Assembly (NCBI GenBank): GCA_033064195.1
Contig: JARBJD010000062.1
Coordinates: forward strand, 1-64,000
Reading direction: 5' to 3'
Length of the DNA: 64,000 nucleotides
From: Blattamonas nauphoetae
Taxonomy: Eukaryota; Preaxostyla; Oxymonadida
The notes under the pieces are model-generated. The model searched no databases. It saw only the letters and a list, made by a program, of their open reading frames with translations, and was not told where the DNA came from. A program made the translations under genes and the position numbers. Shown here piece after piece: positions 30,892-43,266 of the stretch (its first letter is position 1; every line of letters begins with the position of its first letter).

Positions 30892-33141
30892 ATGGCTGCA
30901 ATGGACAAAGAAAAGAACGAGAAGTTCGTAGCCATCCTAAAACTCACACTCCAACAACCAGGGAATAATCGCTGTGCAGATTGTCGATCTCGCGGTACAA
31001 GGCTCTTTTTCATTTGAATATTCTCATTTTTGTCCATATTATCCAATATCTTCTCTGATAGACCCACTTTGGGCATCAACAAACCTTGGAATCTTTCTCT
31101 GCACGGACTGTGGCTCTATTCACCGTGGTCTTGGACCTAAACTCTCTTTCGTGAAGTCAGTTAGCATGGATGTGTGGAACCCACAACAAGTCAAAGTATT
31201 GTCATTTCTATCTACTCACGTCTCTCTTCACTCTTCTCAAGATGATGATCACAATGGGGAACTTACGTGCCAATTCCATTTGGGAAGCCACTCTTCCATC
31301 TGATTTCCAAGCTCCTCCGGAAAGACAGTTCTGCTTTTCATCTTGTGCAGTAATTCATCTTTTTCAGCAAAATGACTGATCACATCAAAAACAAGTATAT
31401 ACACCGAGTCTGGGTCCGTAGAGATATTAACCTTCCACCAGAGTACGACTACTTGGGAATGACACCAATTCTCCTCCCATACTACAAGTCACTCCTCTCA
31501 TCTGACCCACCCCGCGAACCTCTCCCCCCACCTTCCCTAAAATATCTTCGACAAGAAGCAGAAGGATCAAAATCAAAAGGAAAGAAGAAGGAAGATCATT
31601 CACCTGAAGTTGAGCGTCATAGTCGAAAGAGAAAGCGAAATGAATCGACGAGCGATTCCAGCAGTGAATCAGAGTCATCGACAGAGCGACGGAGACGGAG
31701 AAGGCACCAAAAGGCAAAAGAACGGAGACGGAGAGAAGAGGAAGAAGAACGGAAGGCTGAAGAAGAGCGTAAGGCTCTTGCAGCCAAGGAGAGAAAGAAG
31801 AAGCGTGTGAAAGAGCACATGTCTGACCCTGAAGACGTCGCCACACCTCCAACAACACCCTCCCATCGCAGCTCAGACTCAGCTCCAAAGAATAAAGACA
31901 AAGGAACGAAGAAAGAAGAGGAATCTTCAGAATCAAAACTCATCGATTCGAGCTCGTCGAGTCAAAAGTCATCGTCTTCAAACAGGGCAAGACGGAAACA
32001 GGAGGAAAAGAGGAGAGAAGAAAGAGGAGACGGGAAGAAGGGACGACTGGAAGAACAGCCAAAGTCTGGGAAGAACAAACCCCCAACAAAGCAAACACCG
32101 ACGAAGCAGAAAGAAGAAAGCAGCGAGAGCGATATTCTGATTGAGATGTCAAACGAATCGCGTGAGAGTTCAGTACCGTCTGAACGAGACACACGAAAGA
32201 CGAAGAAGAAGCAGGATGAGAGCGAAGAAGACACAGATGCCATGCGAAAGCGCATTCGAAAAGAAATGGAAGCAAAGATTCGAAAGGAAGAAGAGGAACG
32301 AATTCGAAAGGAAATGCAAAAGAAGTCAAAATCCAAACCCAAACGAGGCCGATCACCGTCTCCATCAGCCGAGTCATCCACATCACACGACAGTTCATCT
32401 GAACTCGCGAAGAAAGTCAAAAAGATGGAACAGAAAGAGCGGACTCGTCGAGAGAAGGAAAAGCGCGAGAAGCAACGAGCGGAAGAAGAAATTGAGCGGA
32501 AGAAGCATGCCGACCAGGAAAGGACCACAAAGGAGATCCATAATCGACCAACAACGACCACCGTGTACATGGGAAGAACACTGCAGGTTGTGCCTGTGAA
32601 TAAGCCCAGGTCTCCGTCACCGCCACCCAAAAAGCCACCCCCAATCCAGTTCGATGTGTCTGACAGCAGCGATGAGAAGCGGGGACGAGGGAAGAAGGGG
32701 GAGAAGAGGAAGGAGGAAGAGAGAAGGAAAGAAGAGGAGAAGAGGAAGGAGAAAGAAAAGTTGAGGGAGAAAGAGAAGAGAAAAGCAGAGGAGAAGCGGA
32801 AGGAAGAGGAAAAGAGAAAACGAGAGAAGCAGAAACATATCGACGAGAAGAAATCACAAACAAAAGAAAAGAAAGACGGAAAGTCAAGCAGGAAACACAG
32901 ACACTCTTCATCCTCAAGCCGAACTCGAAGCGACAGTGAATCGCTCTCTCACCACAAACAGAAGACCCCCAAAGACACGAAACCTCCGGCCAGTTCCGAC
33001 TCGTCTTCGGGAGATCTGATGGATATCAACACACTGCGCGTTGAACATCGGTCACCTGACACAAAAACACGCTCGGCAAGGAAACCAGAAAAGGAGGAAA
33101 GCGAAGATGAAGATGTGGAAGACATACTGGCACTCTTCTAA
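30892..33141 (+). CDS. ArfGAP-domain protein with long charged tail
   Basis: Introns at 30995-31061 (67 bp), 31196-31241 (46 bp) and 31328-31367 (40 bp) assemble an N-terminal ArfGAP zinc finger: CADC, then CTDCGSIHR, giving C-x2-C-x16-C-x2-C-x4-R with the catalytic Arg. It continues LGPKLSFVKSVSMDVW, as in SMAP/AGFG-type ArfGAPs, and ends with IKNKYIHRVWV. Such proteins stimulate GTP hydrolysis on Arf and control vesicle coats. The remaining about 560 residues are an unusual run of Lys/Arg/Glu/Ser, with ERKRKEEEK-type repeats probably forming long single helices or coiled coils, and end in EDVEDILALF, a possible acidic clathrin-box-like motif. The start is the ATG at 30892. Confidence 0.88.
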
Positions 33142-33434
33142 CGCCCAAGATCAGAATCTCGCCCTGTTTACACCCTGAACTTGTCTTTTTTTGAATATTC
33201 ATTTCATTTCCATTTAAACTCAAGCTCGATTCATCATTCTCTCAGCGGAATCTAGTTGAACTGGGATGTGAGGTGAGGAATGGAAGGATGTTGTTGGGTG
33301 ATGAAAACTCTGTTTATGAAAATGATCGTCAAAACGTTTTGATCAGGACGATTGGATGATGGAAACCACAATCGAAGGATTGATCCAATTCGAGGACATC
33401 ACATTGCAGCGCCAACACGATAGACGACAATCAT

Positions 33435-34784
33435 TCAATCTGGAGGTCCGATGAGGCTATGGGATGGATCTTCTGACGTTATGATTGTTCTGATTCGATC
33501 ACAGATAGCTCTTCCGATAACCTTCTTCTGTTTTCCTCTCTGGATATTTGCGACTGGGTGAGCGACGACTGCATTCGTTTGTGATTGATTCAAAAAGTCT
33601 TCATGATCTTCCCAGGGCATTTGTACCGGATAAACGATCGCATCTGGGTTGTTGTAAGCTGTGAACAAGGACTGAAATGTTGGGTAAGTTCCAATAATCG
33701 ATCTACATTGAAGAGTTTGATGAGAATCGAGAAAAAGTAATGCTCTCTTGAGAAATAAACTAATAAAAACTGTGCTACGATAGGTGTAATCCCATCAATC
33801 TCACATAGCATCTTTTCATAAGTTTGTTGTGGAGTACAGAGTGACTTCTTGGACGATTTAACAAAGATGGTTTTCTGAGTTCTTAACATCGTGAATATTT
33901 GAGAGAAAACAAACCGTTTGATATTTTTCTCCAAAGCAGCCGTAAGTGATATAATAAACTCAGAAAGTTGTTTCTGCTGTGTGTACTCGAAGACAGAAAG
34001 ACCGTTCAGCTCCATTTCCATTCTAATTTCATCGGGATCCAAAAATTCTTCACGGTGTGTCAAAGTGTTTCGTCTTCGACCTAATTCTATTGCAACTTTC
34101 TGTCTTCGATGAGAGGTATGTAAACTGTCACATAAAACTTGCCCAGGGCACAAATGTGGGTTTTGCTGAAAGAAAGACGCACTAGAGTCTAGGCCAGATT
34201 CAGCTTGAGACTGACTTTCGAATGTGGAAGGGAGGTTCTCCAAAACATCTGTTTGGGCTCCTAAGACCTGTCGAAATTCTTGGATGATCGCGAGCCATTC
34301 ATCTCTGGAAGCCATTTCGGGTGGTTCAGTTGATAGTAGTTTGGTAGAAATTTGAAGTGAGTCAGTCAGAAGAGATTCTGACGGAACAAACAGAGCTAGA
34401 TATGGTTCAAATTGGCACTTCATTTGGAGTGGTGAACGAAGGAATGATGGTACAATGTCTGAACGTAATTCACCAGTCCACAGCAGGGTGTGTGGAAATG
34501 CATCAGGAAAATGCTCTTTTTGAATCCAGAGAATCGAATAGGGAAGAGGTAATGTGACAAGATGAAAGATGATCTATTTCATCAGAGGAATCGTATATGG
34601 AAGTAAAAAATGAGAAATATACGTGAGAATCGTTTAATGTTTGAATAAGGAATTGATAATCTGGTAGTCCTGATATATTCGTGTCAAGGATGACAATAAG
34701 ACGATCATTCGTTTGTGCTTTCGGTGGCTTTCCTGTTTTTGATGGAGGATCTGAAGATGACTTCAATGATCCTGTCCGTTTCAT
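33435..34784 (-). CDS. EME1: EME1/Mms4-like partner of MUS81 nuclease
   Basis: Introns at 34574-34622 (49 bp) and 33703-33770 (68 bp) restore one frame. The N-terminal part has an ERCC4-like strand (LIVILDTNISGLPDYQFLIQ) without the catalytic GDxxxERK of MUS81, as expected for the non-catalytic partner. The C-terminal half has a helix-hairpin-helix segment (EIDGITPIVAQ, then IIGTYPTFQSLF across the intron) and ends KKVIGRAICDRIRTIITSEDP, parallel to the RRIGPELSRRIY tail of EME1. The MUS81-EME1 pair cleaves branched DNA at stalled forks and in recombination. Identification rests on motif order and remembered family sequence; a divergent MUS81 is the alternative. Confidence 0.65.
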
Positions 34785-34815
34785 GAATGATGATTACTGT
34801 CGCTGAAAAAATGAC

Positions 34816-37079
34816 CTAACAGAGAACAGTGTCAAAAAAAAAGTTGACGGTTTCATCGTTCCGAGGTTGAAAAAGGGCACAAAGATCACGAATAATCATG
34901 ATGAAATGATCTAAACTACACAAGGTTGTTTCAAACCTTGTCAGAGCATCTCGCATCATCCGTCTCTTTTCAGAATCCTCCTTGGACAGTGAATGCGAGA
35001 CAAAAACAGGAGGCAGGCCAGGAATTCTGGACAACCCAACATCTTGGAGACGTGGGTTCGAAGAGCTGTCTGCCCCATAGAAGACTTGGAAGAGGTCTAA
35101 CTCCCTGAAGTAGCGCATCAAGAGTCGGCTTGCTGCCATGTAGCATCGGTCGAGAAACACTTGTGTGATCGTCGATGTGTCTTTGCGCCACAAGTATGTC
35201 GTCTTCTGAGGTCTGTTTTCAGCTGTTTGTGGGATTTCCTGGTAGTGGACGAGGTTGTTCCGAAGGAGAGCGAAGAGGTATCTGTTCACGTCGGGAAGAT
35301 TCAACTGGGCCGTGTCCGCAATCTGTTTTGTTGACGCGTAATCGTCCGTTTGGAGAATGTGCCAAATAGCGAGTCCGTTTCGATTCTTCTCATCGATATC
35401 CTCTGTGTTTTCAACAACATCCTCCTGCTGATTGAGCGAGGGGCGAACAAACGGCCCATCAGTGTTGCCTCTTCCTCCACCCCCATCTCGTCCTCTCCCA
35501 AACCCTCCCCGGCCACCAGTGTATGTCCGTTTCCGAACTTGTGTGGTTCCAATCGTGAATTTTATTCTGAACAAGTGAAAAGAAGGAAGGGAGACTCTGT
35601 CCGGATAAAGTCATCGATCAGTTTGTCCTTGATGGCCCCAAAAATACTGCTGTAATCTGAACAAGTAAAGGAAGAGAGACCCATACGGATGCAATAAGTT
35701 CCATGTTCGTGGAGGAGGAAATGAGGCTGGCATTGGGTTCTGTGGGAAGTGAGGTGGAAGAGAGACAGACAGATGTGTGAGGCCGTTCTTAATATCTTCT
35801 TTAGAACGCTCTAGTTCGATAAATTGATATCCATGCTCGTCTTTCTCTTCTATTTTCCGCAGAATTTGATCGAAAGGGTATTCGTGAGATCGTTCTTGAC
35901 TTCCTGTGAAGTAAGGTTCATCCAGCTGGAGCAGCGCACTCAATAAACTCCTTCCTTCATCCTCCGTCCAGTTAGGCAATCTGTCCGGTCGATTGTTGGA
36001 AAATACAGATTGGGCCATTTCCAAGAGCTCAACTCTGCCAAAAGAACGAACGAAAATCTCTCTGTTAACGGTAAAGACGAGAGTAGGATCGAGATATGCG
36101 TCATCTTCAAAATATGTGTTTGGTTCTGGGAATTCTGGTTCTGGAACAGGAGAACTCTCCCCTAACCCAGGGAAATCTTCAACCATTGCAGCGGTGGCTT
36201 TCTTACCTCGTTTCTTCTTCCCCTTGGCTAATGAGGAAGATGGCGTTTTCTTCTGTAGAGATTTCTGCTGTGAACTTTGTTGTGGTGGAAACAAGACTGA
36301 TGATTGTGCCACAGGTGTCCCAAACAATGACACTGAATTGTCGGATTTGTCATCATCGTCATCTCTAGAGGACCTAATGAGAATCAATCAAAAGATGTGT
36401 AAACTTCTTCCCTGTTGTTCGAAGCGCAGAGACTTGAACGACGTATTTATCCTGGAGAAGTGTGCTGAAGTGGTGCCAGAATTCGTCGGTTGGTCGTTGA
36501 ATGATTTGCTGGTGTAACTCGGGGTCCATTGAGGACGATCGTTCTTTTATTTTTGCGACCAATTCCACAAAACTTGCTCTTCCTTGAACAATGAGTTCAT
36601 CAAAGAATAATGATGAGAGAAGATGGTATGATGACTGGATGTATTGCATCATTCTTGGGTAACGTAAGAATGACATTGTTCCAATTTCATCAACATAGAA
36701 GAGGGTAACCATTTGTTTAGGTTTTGGTTGGGGAGAGAAGTCCAAATTTGGGATCGCGACAATCTCAAATAATATGACTCCATGTTGAATCAAATTGAGT
36801 AAAGTTGTTTGTATAGTTCTTAGAGACATTTTCGTACTTTCGACAAGATCGTGGATGGTGCTCCCTGGATTTGAAATCAGAAACTCGACGAGAGTCTATT
36901 GAAGGATGAGGCACAAGAGAAAAGATACTCTTGAATTGTCTCCAAAACGATGGAGAACAATAACAGAAATCAGTTTACTACCTGTTCGATGCATAAACTA
37001 ACGTGGAAAGAGCGTGGTCATAGACTCCCCACAACAAATATTCTTCTCTCTCGACTCGATTTTCCACAACACCACACAT
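34816..37079 (-). CDS. POLR3C: RNA polymerase III subunit RPC3 (POLR3C)
   Basis: Four introns, 36896-36998, 36374-36404 (31 bp), 35650-35686 (37 bp) and 35567-35595 (29 bp), join five exons. The winged-helix array is recognisable: first helix set ISNPGSTIHDLVEST with SLRTIQTTLLNLIQHGVI; last winged helix with STKQIADTAQLNLPDVN, LRNNLVHYQEIPQT and TYLWRKD, close to human EIPKTPDHAPSRTFYLY. It ends with a coiled segment (SEKRRMMRDALTRF). RPC3 belongs to the C82-C34-C31 initiation trimer of Pol III. Oddities: a KKRGKK/DDDDDK low-complexity insert and an RGG-like run (GGRGGFGRGRDGGGGRG) before the last winged helix. Confidence 0.8.
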
Positions 37080-37242
37080 GCTCGCCGAACATCAATCGCT
37101 TGAAGTTTTGCAGACTGGAACAATGAAGATGAATTAACTCGAGAATTTTCTTTGAGACGACAATATTTGAGCTGTCTTGTAGTCTCGGTATGTTATCTCA
37201 ATGAATCGAAAGCTAAAACAAGAGAATGTGTCACAGAGAAAA

Positions 37243-39907
37243 TTAAAACTCTTCGTTCAACTCTGACTGGCTCTCCATCCCCCCTTTATCCCTCAAATTC
37301 ACCTCGTTCAACTCCTCCATAATCTTCTCCTCCGTCTCTCGATCGTGGACCATCGCGAAACAGTCAATGAGTGTTGAAAAATCAAAATTCTCGTTTTGCT
37401 CACCCTCTCCTTCTCCAAACCCCCCAAATGAAGCGAAATTCTCACTCTGCTCGCTCTGAGGAACAAAGCCGTATGTTCCACTCGCTTCGTTCTCTTTGCT
37501 CACCTTCACCACATTCTCCATCCAGTCTGTCCACTCCTGCTTCCCAAGAACACCGTTTTCAAGAATTTGGGTGAAAGAGACAGTTGGAGGGAAGGAAGAG
37601 GATGTTGTGGCGTTTAGTGTTGTGGTTGTTTGCAAGTTGAAGAGTGACTGGACGTCGGACACCGAAGATGAGATGATGGAACTGAGCTCGATCAGATTGG
37701 CGAGAAGGCCGCTTTGTTCCTTCAGGCGTCGTTTCTCGTTCTTCTCGTCACGTTCCTTGACTGCCTGTTTCAACCGCATTCTGGACGCACGAATGGCTTT
37801 CATTCGATCCTGGAGTTCGGTGAGTGTGGGGCGCGGCTTTGGAGACGGAAGAGCATCCGACAATGTCGGTTCGTCGTGAAGAAGATCAGAGAGATCGGTC
37901 TGGGTGTTGTATTCTTCTCGGATTATCCGAATTTCTTTGTCTTCTGTGTCTCGTTCTTCCTTCACTGTCGCGCTCTGGAGCTTGATCTCGTTTGATTGAC
38001 TGATAATTTGGTCAATGAAGTCAGTTTCGATGAGAAGAGAAAATTTGAGAGATGGGATCAACGGCTCTTCAGTGTCAGCAGCGATTGACGGGTTTGGGAG
38101 GGATAAGATGGAGGTGAGTAAGAAGACAAGCTGAGAGTGGAGGACAGAGGAGCGTGATGGGCAGAAGAGGAGAGCGACAAGTCGTTCGATGAATACTGAT
38201 GAGCAGAGATGGGTTTCGAAGTCGAACGTTGAGTCGAGAAGTGACATGAATAACTTCAAAGCTGAAAGGAGAGAGATGGGAAATGATGAAATGGGAAAGA
38301 GTTGTGGATGTCCAAGAACGACGAACAGAGTATTTGATCGAATCAAAATGGTTGAGTGGGCACACCTGATAACAAGACAACTAAATACTGGCCTTCTCTA
38401 TCATCTTTTCCGCAACCCTTCGGATTCTGGAGGAGACTAATGAAACTTTTGAGGTGTGGGAGGATCGATTGTTCCATCCAATCAGGTCGACTCGAACTTT
38501 CCTTGCTTTGCCCTGTTCGCATATCAAAGCCCTCTTCTGCTAGTCTTCTGTCCTTTTCCTGACTGCACTTCACCATTTCGTCCAGCACATCGAGACAGGC
38601 GAGAGTTTTTGCACGCTGATTTGGATCGGTATTTTGCTGTCTGATAATATGTCCAATGAGGATATTGAGAGTTTCAGGTGAATAGATCGGTTGAGATTTG
38701 CCATCTCCATCAAAAAGGAAAATTGGATGAGTGGCGAATGTGGTAATGAGAGAACTGTTGATTGTGACGAAAGAACTGGATACCTATCAAAAGAGAATTA
38801 GCAAAGAGAATAATGAATGAGAGTTGTCCGAATGAATACTCTTCTGTCAGTTGAATTTTCTAACACATCGAATAGAATTGGGACAAGTTCTGAGCGATTT
38901 ACCCACTAGAAATGATGAAAGGATGCCAAATTCACACCTCGACCAATTCATCTTTAGATAAATGAGTCGCTAACAATGAAATGATGTCGATGACGAGGTG
39001 CGCAAAAGGGTGAATGTTGATTCGATTCAAGATCGATTTCATTGTACCGTTTTCAGTCATTTCATCAATATGCTAAACATAATTCGTCAAAAAGGAGAGA
39101 GAATATAAACATTTTTTGTATTTGTTGCAAAGAATTCCTTCAAGATAAGTGAAATATGGTGAGCTGTGTCAGCAGGGATTGGGACTGAAGATGTAATGGC
39201 TTTGAAGACTTGAGGGAGGCCATGTGTTTGAATTGCATCTCTAAAGTCGGGTTGTTCCGCTGTAAACAACCTAGATACACGGAATGGGATTTCGAATTTG
39301 TCGAATGGAGAGTTTGAATTGTGTGCGTTAAGAACAAGCATGAGGAGATTATCGATAGTCTCTTGGCGACAGAAACTGAATGAAGAGCAAATTATCCAGG
39401 GCATTTTTTCAATGAATTCAAAAATTTAGAAAAGACTATTCAACGACTGTTTGGTTGTTTGAATCGAATGATTCGTGAGTGGATGGAGCTCGAAGGATAT
39501 CAGGAAGAGGGACATTACGTCGGATGAGTCCTGGCGCGGGAGGAGTGGAATACATGTCGAACATCCTCGACAAGAAAGAAATGTGGGATTCTCTGAATTT
39601 TGACAAGAATCTGTCCTTGACTTTGTTGACAAGTTCATTTGCACATTTCAAATAAGATAGAACAAGATCAGGAAAAGATCGAACTCAAATAGACCTGTGT
39701 GACAGAATTTTCGTTAACTCTTTTCAGAAAAGATGAAAGCTCTGACATCGTGCCCTGGGTGTACGTCAATCGGGTATCATTTCCTTTAACTCTGATTGAT
39801 GAACCTTTTCTGGTGGAGTTTGACAAAGTACTTATGCTTTTTTGTCTCTCACATTGACCGATCAACCCATCACTGAATTCTTCATCCCCATTGAGTGAAA
39901 TGAACAT
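37243..39907 (-). CDS. Multi-exon helical-repeat protein (possibly SAPS-like)
   Basis: Exonic stretches in three frames line up on the minus strand: 39907-39710, 39640-39440, 39365-39120, 39060-38950, 38780-38420 and 38290-37243, separated by short A/T-rich gaps with GT/AG ends. The product is mostly amphipathic helices (TLNILIGHIIRQQNTDPNQR; ENGTMKSILNRINIHPFAHL) and ends with a Glu/Lys coiled coil and an acidic tail. The spacing of Leu-rich helices and the IHPFAHLVIDIISLL segment faintly recall the SAPS domain of PP6 regulatory subunits. I am not sure of this; an unrelated armadillo-like protein is as likely. The start codon at 39907 overlaps that of the divergent neighbour. Confidence 0.45.
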
Positions 39908-42180
39908 GCAATCTCCTTCAAAAGAAGATCTTCGTCGGGAATCATTTGAAAATCACGAGAACCTTGAATCAAAAAAACAGAATACTCCAATCTCTCTCCG
40001 AGGATCTAAACGAGAAACTTTTCCAGATATTTTTGGAATGACACTAAATAAAAATGCTCCCATTAGCCATACATCACAATCTATTGTTTGATTTTAACTT
40101 CACATTTCTGAATGTTCTCAAGGCAAGCGACGAGGACATCCAAACTCTTCTCACCTCTGTCATCCAGGATCCTGCTCCTAATCTTGTTGAATCTCTCCGA
40201 AAACTCGCAAAAATCTGTTTATTTCCCTTTTACCAAAATCTGTTTGATTCAGCTGAGGATCCAGATAGAACTCATATCATTTACAGACAAAACGGTGTAC
40301 AGGTCCTCATGTCAATCCTCAACAGAACAACTGACAGTACCATCCAGGTATATCTTAGCTCTGTGTTCTAATCCCTCAAGGAATTAATCCTTTCTATTTT
40401 TGAGAGTCTATGTCTGCTCTTCTTCGAAGTCAGTCTTTCAGCATTTGGCACTGACTCTTCTCGGTTTCTCCTCACAGATTTGGATACTCTATCACTTTTT
40501 CTTTCGCTTGTGGACTCTCCACATGAATCCATATCAACAGCAGTCTGCTCCTCATCATCATCTATTCTTATACAGAGCCTCTCTATCATCATCAATATCA
40601 TCACTGATAATTCCGATGTTATGAATATTCTAAATCAGCAGAATTTTGCTCCTCATATTCTGAATATTCTGGCCAAATTCATTCCCAGCTTCAACACCGA
40701 ACACGATCCTTATTCTCAACGAAATCAACTCGTTGTTAATCATCATATCGAGCACGTACTGCACACACTTGAAATCTGTTATCGATTGATAATGAATGAT
40801 ATCCCATCTGATTCATTTTCCGCCCCTTTTTTCGCCTGTCGCAGTTTACTCCTCGTCAGTTCAGAGCAAATTATGTTGAAATATCTCAGGCTGGTGCATC
40901 GATACATGTTCCTTTTCCCCGATACACACGTCAGCATGATGAGTCTCAACATTGACTTCATAATTCCATCCATTCATGAACCCATTCAACTTCAATTCTA
41001 TCTGGAATTACACGGACGCTTGAATGACTATTTTCACTCTTTTCAAACATATATCCATCAAGGATCGTTGATAGGAACGATCATACACTGGAGACGAGTA
41101 CACGAATGGACTTCAACAGAAAATATCGAGCCTTACACCGAAGCAGAACACCAAGCACTCAACCAACTGAACAACGGATTCGTAGTCGTGGTCCAAATCT
41201 TGTATCAACTACTTCGGATTCTTGGACTGTTTTCTTCGGTTTCTGATAGCAGTCTCATCCAGTACCAACTTGACTCCGGGATTTGTCAGCGGTTGGGCGC
41301 CATTTTGGCGGTTTTTGACGACGTGATCAACCCAGACTCTCAATTCGATCCAGACCGAGCTGACGATAAAGAACTTGCACAGTTCTTTGCTGTTCACAAG
41401 ACTGGAAAATGCATTTCAAACATGGACATCATCCACAACTTGCTGCTGACCGAGTCCTTCGATTGTCCGCCGTCTGTCGAAGATGAAATTGCATTCAATG
41501 ACTCATCGCTTGACACAATCCTCATCTTCCAACCAATCAAGGACCTCCATGTCTTCTGCTCTTATCTCCTCAACGAGGCCGTCTTCATCTTGTCCAACCT
41601 TTCGGGAGGGTTGGACGAGCACGCGCTCTTTGTATTGAACAACCTCCTTCCAGACAGCGAAAATCCTGCCGATGCGGCGATCGCATTGCTCCTTGCTCTT
41701 TATCGAAATTGTGAACAGAAGTACCAAAATGAAATACTTATATTTTTCGTGAATCTTGCCTGTTCTCCACACATTCTTCCGGTTCTTGTCGAGAACAACA
41801 TCATTCTCGGGCTGTTCGCTCGCTCGTACATGATCAACTTGTCGGATCCGCAAACTCTCGAAAACCTCCTGAGCATTGTGGCCCAAATCGTTCAACCCAC
41901 AGTTGTCCCGATGGAAACGATCAAACTCGCAGCAAAACAAATCGTTGAAGCAAATGTTCTCAAAGTCGTCAAGATGTGCCAGGATCGGAATGAACCCACA
42001 CTCAAAGGGAAAGCAGAGAGAATCCTGACGATGATGGAGCAGCTGGAAAGGGAGGAATTGTGCAATTTCGGACTGACCAGAGATGCTGATGAGTTGGACA
42101 ATCCTGATCTCTCTCGATTTGAGAAAGAACTGGTCAACCCAGACCTCCCTGTTGATGACCGCTGGATTCACAACTTCTGA
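39900..42180 (+). CDS. Armadillo-like helical protein of unknown role
   Basis: Three exons joined by introns 40086-40122 (37 bp) and 40348-40404 (57 bp) give about 730 residues. After a polar N-terminus (SPSKEDLRRESFENHENLES) the protein is nearly all helix pairs with ARM/HEAT-like character (IQTLLTSVIQDPAPNLVESL; EAVFILSNLSGGLDEHALF, where ILSNLSGG is a typical ARM helix 3). The end is acidic (DADELDNPDLSRFEKEL). No catalytic motif is seen, so a scaffold role is likely. The first in-frame ATGs are at 39900 and 39906; the second overlaps the opposite gene's ATG in the palindrome CATG. Confidence 0.7.
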
Positions 42181-43266
42181 ATGTCAAGGAGACGGAGGGA
42201 AAGACAGAGAGATGATGTCGATGATGATTCGGGGTATCGGAGTGTGACTATAAACTTGCACTGTGGATTTCGAGATAACAACAACATCGCCGAGAGGGTA
42301 TGCAACCCTTCATAATACGCTCTCTCCCCAACTTCTTCCTCTCCCATTCTGTCAACATCATCTTCTTCCTCTCCCATTCTGTCAACATCATCTTCTTCCT
42401 CTCCCATTCTGTCAACATCATCTTCTTCCTCTCCCATTCTGTCAACATCATCTTCTTCCTCTCCCATTCTGTCAACATCATCTTCTTCCTCTCCCATTCT
42501 GTCAACATCATCTTCCTCACTCCTTCAAATCAGAAGCCAAAACCGAACCACGCAAGACTCTGTGGATTGGGAAGCTTGATTTGGAATGGAATCGACAGAG
42601 TCTGATGTTTTCTTCAACTGATTCGGAATGATCGTAAATGTTCGTACAATCCCAAAACAGAATGCTGCCTTTGTGAACATTGCAGAGGAGAGTCGCTGAC
42701 AATTGAGAATTCTTCGTCTCACCTCTCACTCTCCTCGCTCTCACTCACATAATTCAGTGACACTTCGTTCACATCAGAAGGATTGTCAGTGTTTACTCGT
42801 GTGGCGGACACATCGAACATGACATTGAAGAGCTGCTCGCTGACTGGCTCGTCCTCTTCTCCACCATCTCCCGCCACTCTCTCCCACACTCGGAACGAGT
42901 GACTCTGCAGCTGGCAGGGAGGGAAGAACGTGGCTGGTCAATCGGAGTTCCCATCGGTCGGACAGAACATTGTGTTTCGAGGATCGGGGGAAATGGTGAT
43001 TGAGTCACTGAGTGGGGGGATGGGACGAGGGAGCATCGGAACGGTTGGATTGTGTTGGAAGATGAGTGCTCGCTGTGGACGAGCGACGTGGAAGCTGATT
43101 CTGTGTTCTTCGTTCCTATTCTGTATAGATTCTGGTTGTAATCCATTTCAAAACTCCCATTCTTCAATTTCGAATTGAGTTTGAGAAGATCTTCCCATCA
43201 TCGCCCGTAAAATTAAAGTCTGTCTTCTCGAGTCTTTCCGATATTTTGATCTGAAATATAGTTACT
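42181..43266. other. Unresolved stretch with coding-like pieces
   Basis: Besides the minisatellite at 42331-42510, the plus strand from about 42795 has a frame with protein-like texture (GGHIEHDIEELLADWLVLF, ending near 43005), but I see no start, partner exons or family. It may be the remnant of a gene downstream of the ARM-like gene. Confidence 0.3.
42331..42510. repeat. 30-bp minisatellite, 6 units
   Basis: Six 30-bp units, the last five perfect (period TCTTCTTCCTCTCCCATTCT plus GTCAACATCA). All six frames stay open because the unit is a multiple of three: LPLPFCQHHL or FFLSHSVNII on the plus strand, GEEEDDVDRM on the minus strand. Which, if any, is translated is unknown. Confidence 0.97.

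Noticed and set aside
31427-32917. Long antisense frames rich in Leu/Phe/Ser opposite the ArfGAP tail
   Set aside because: They are shadows of the AAG/GAA-rich charged tail; no motifs, and the composition is explained by the sense strand.
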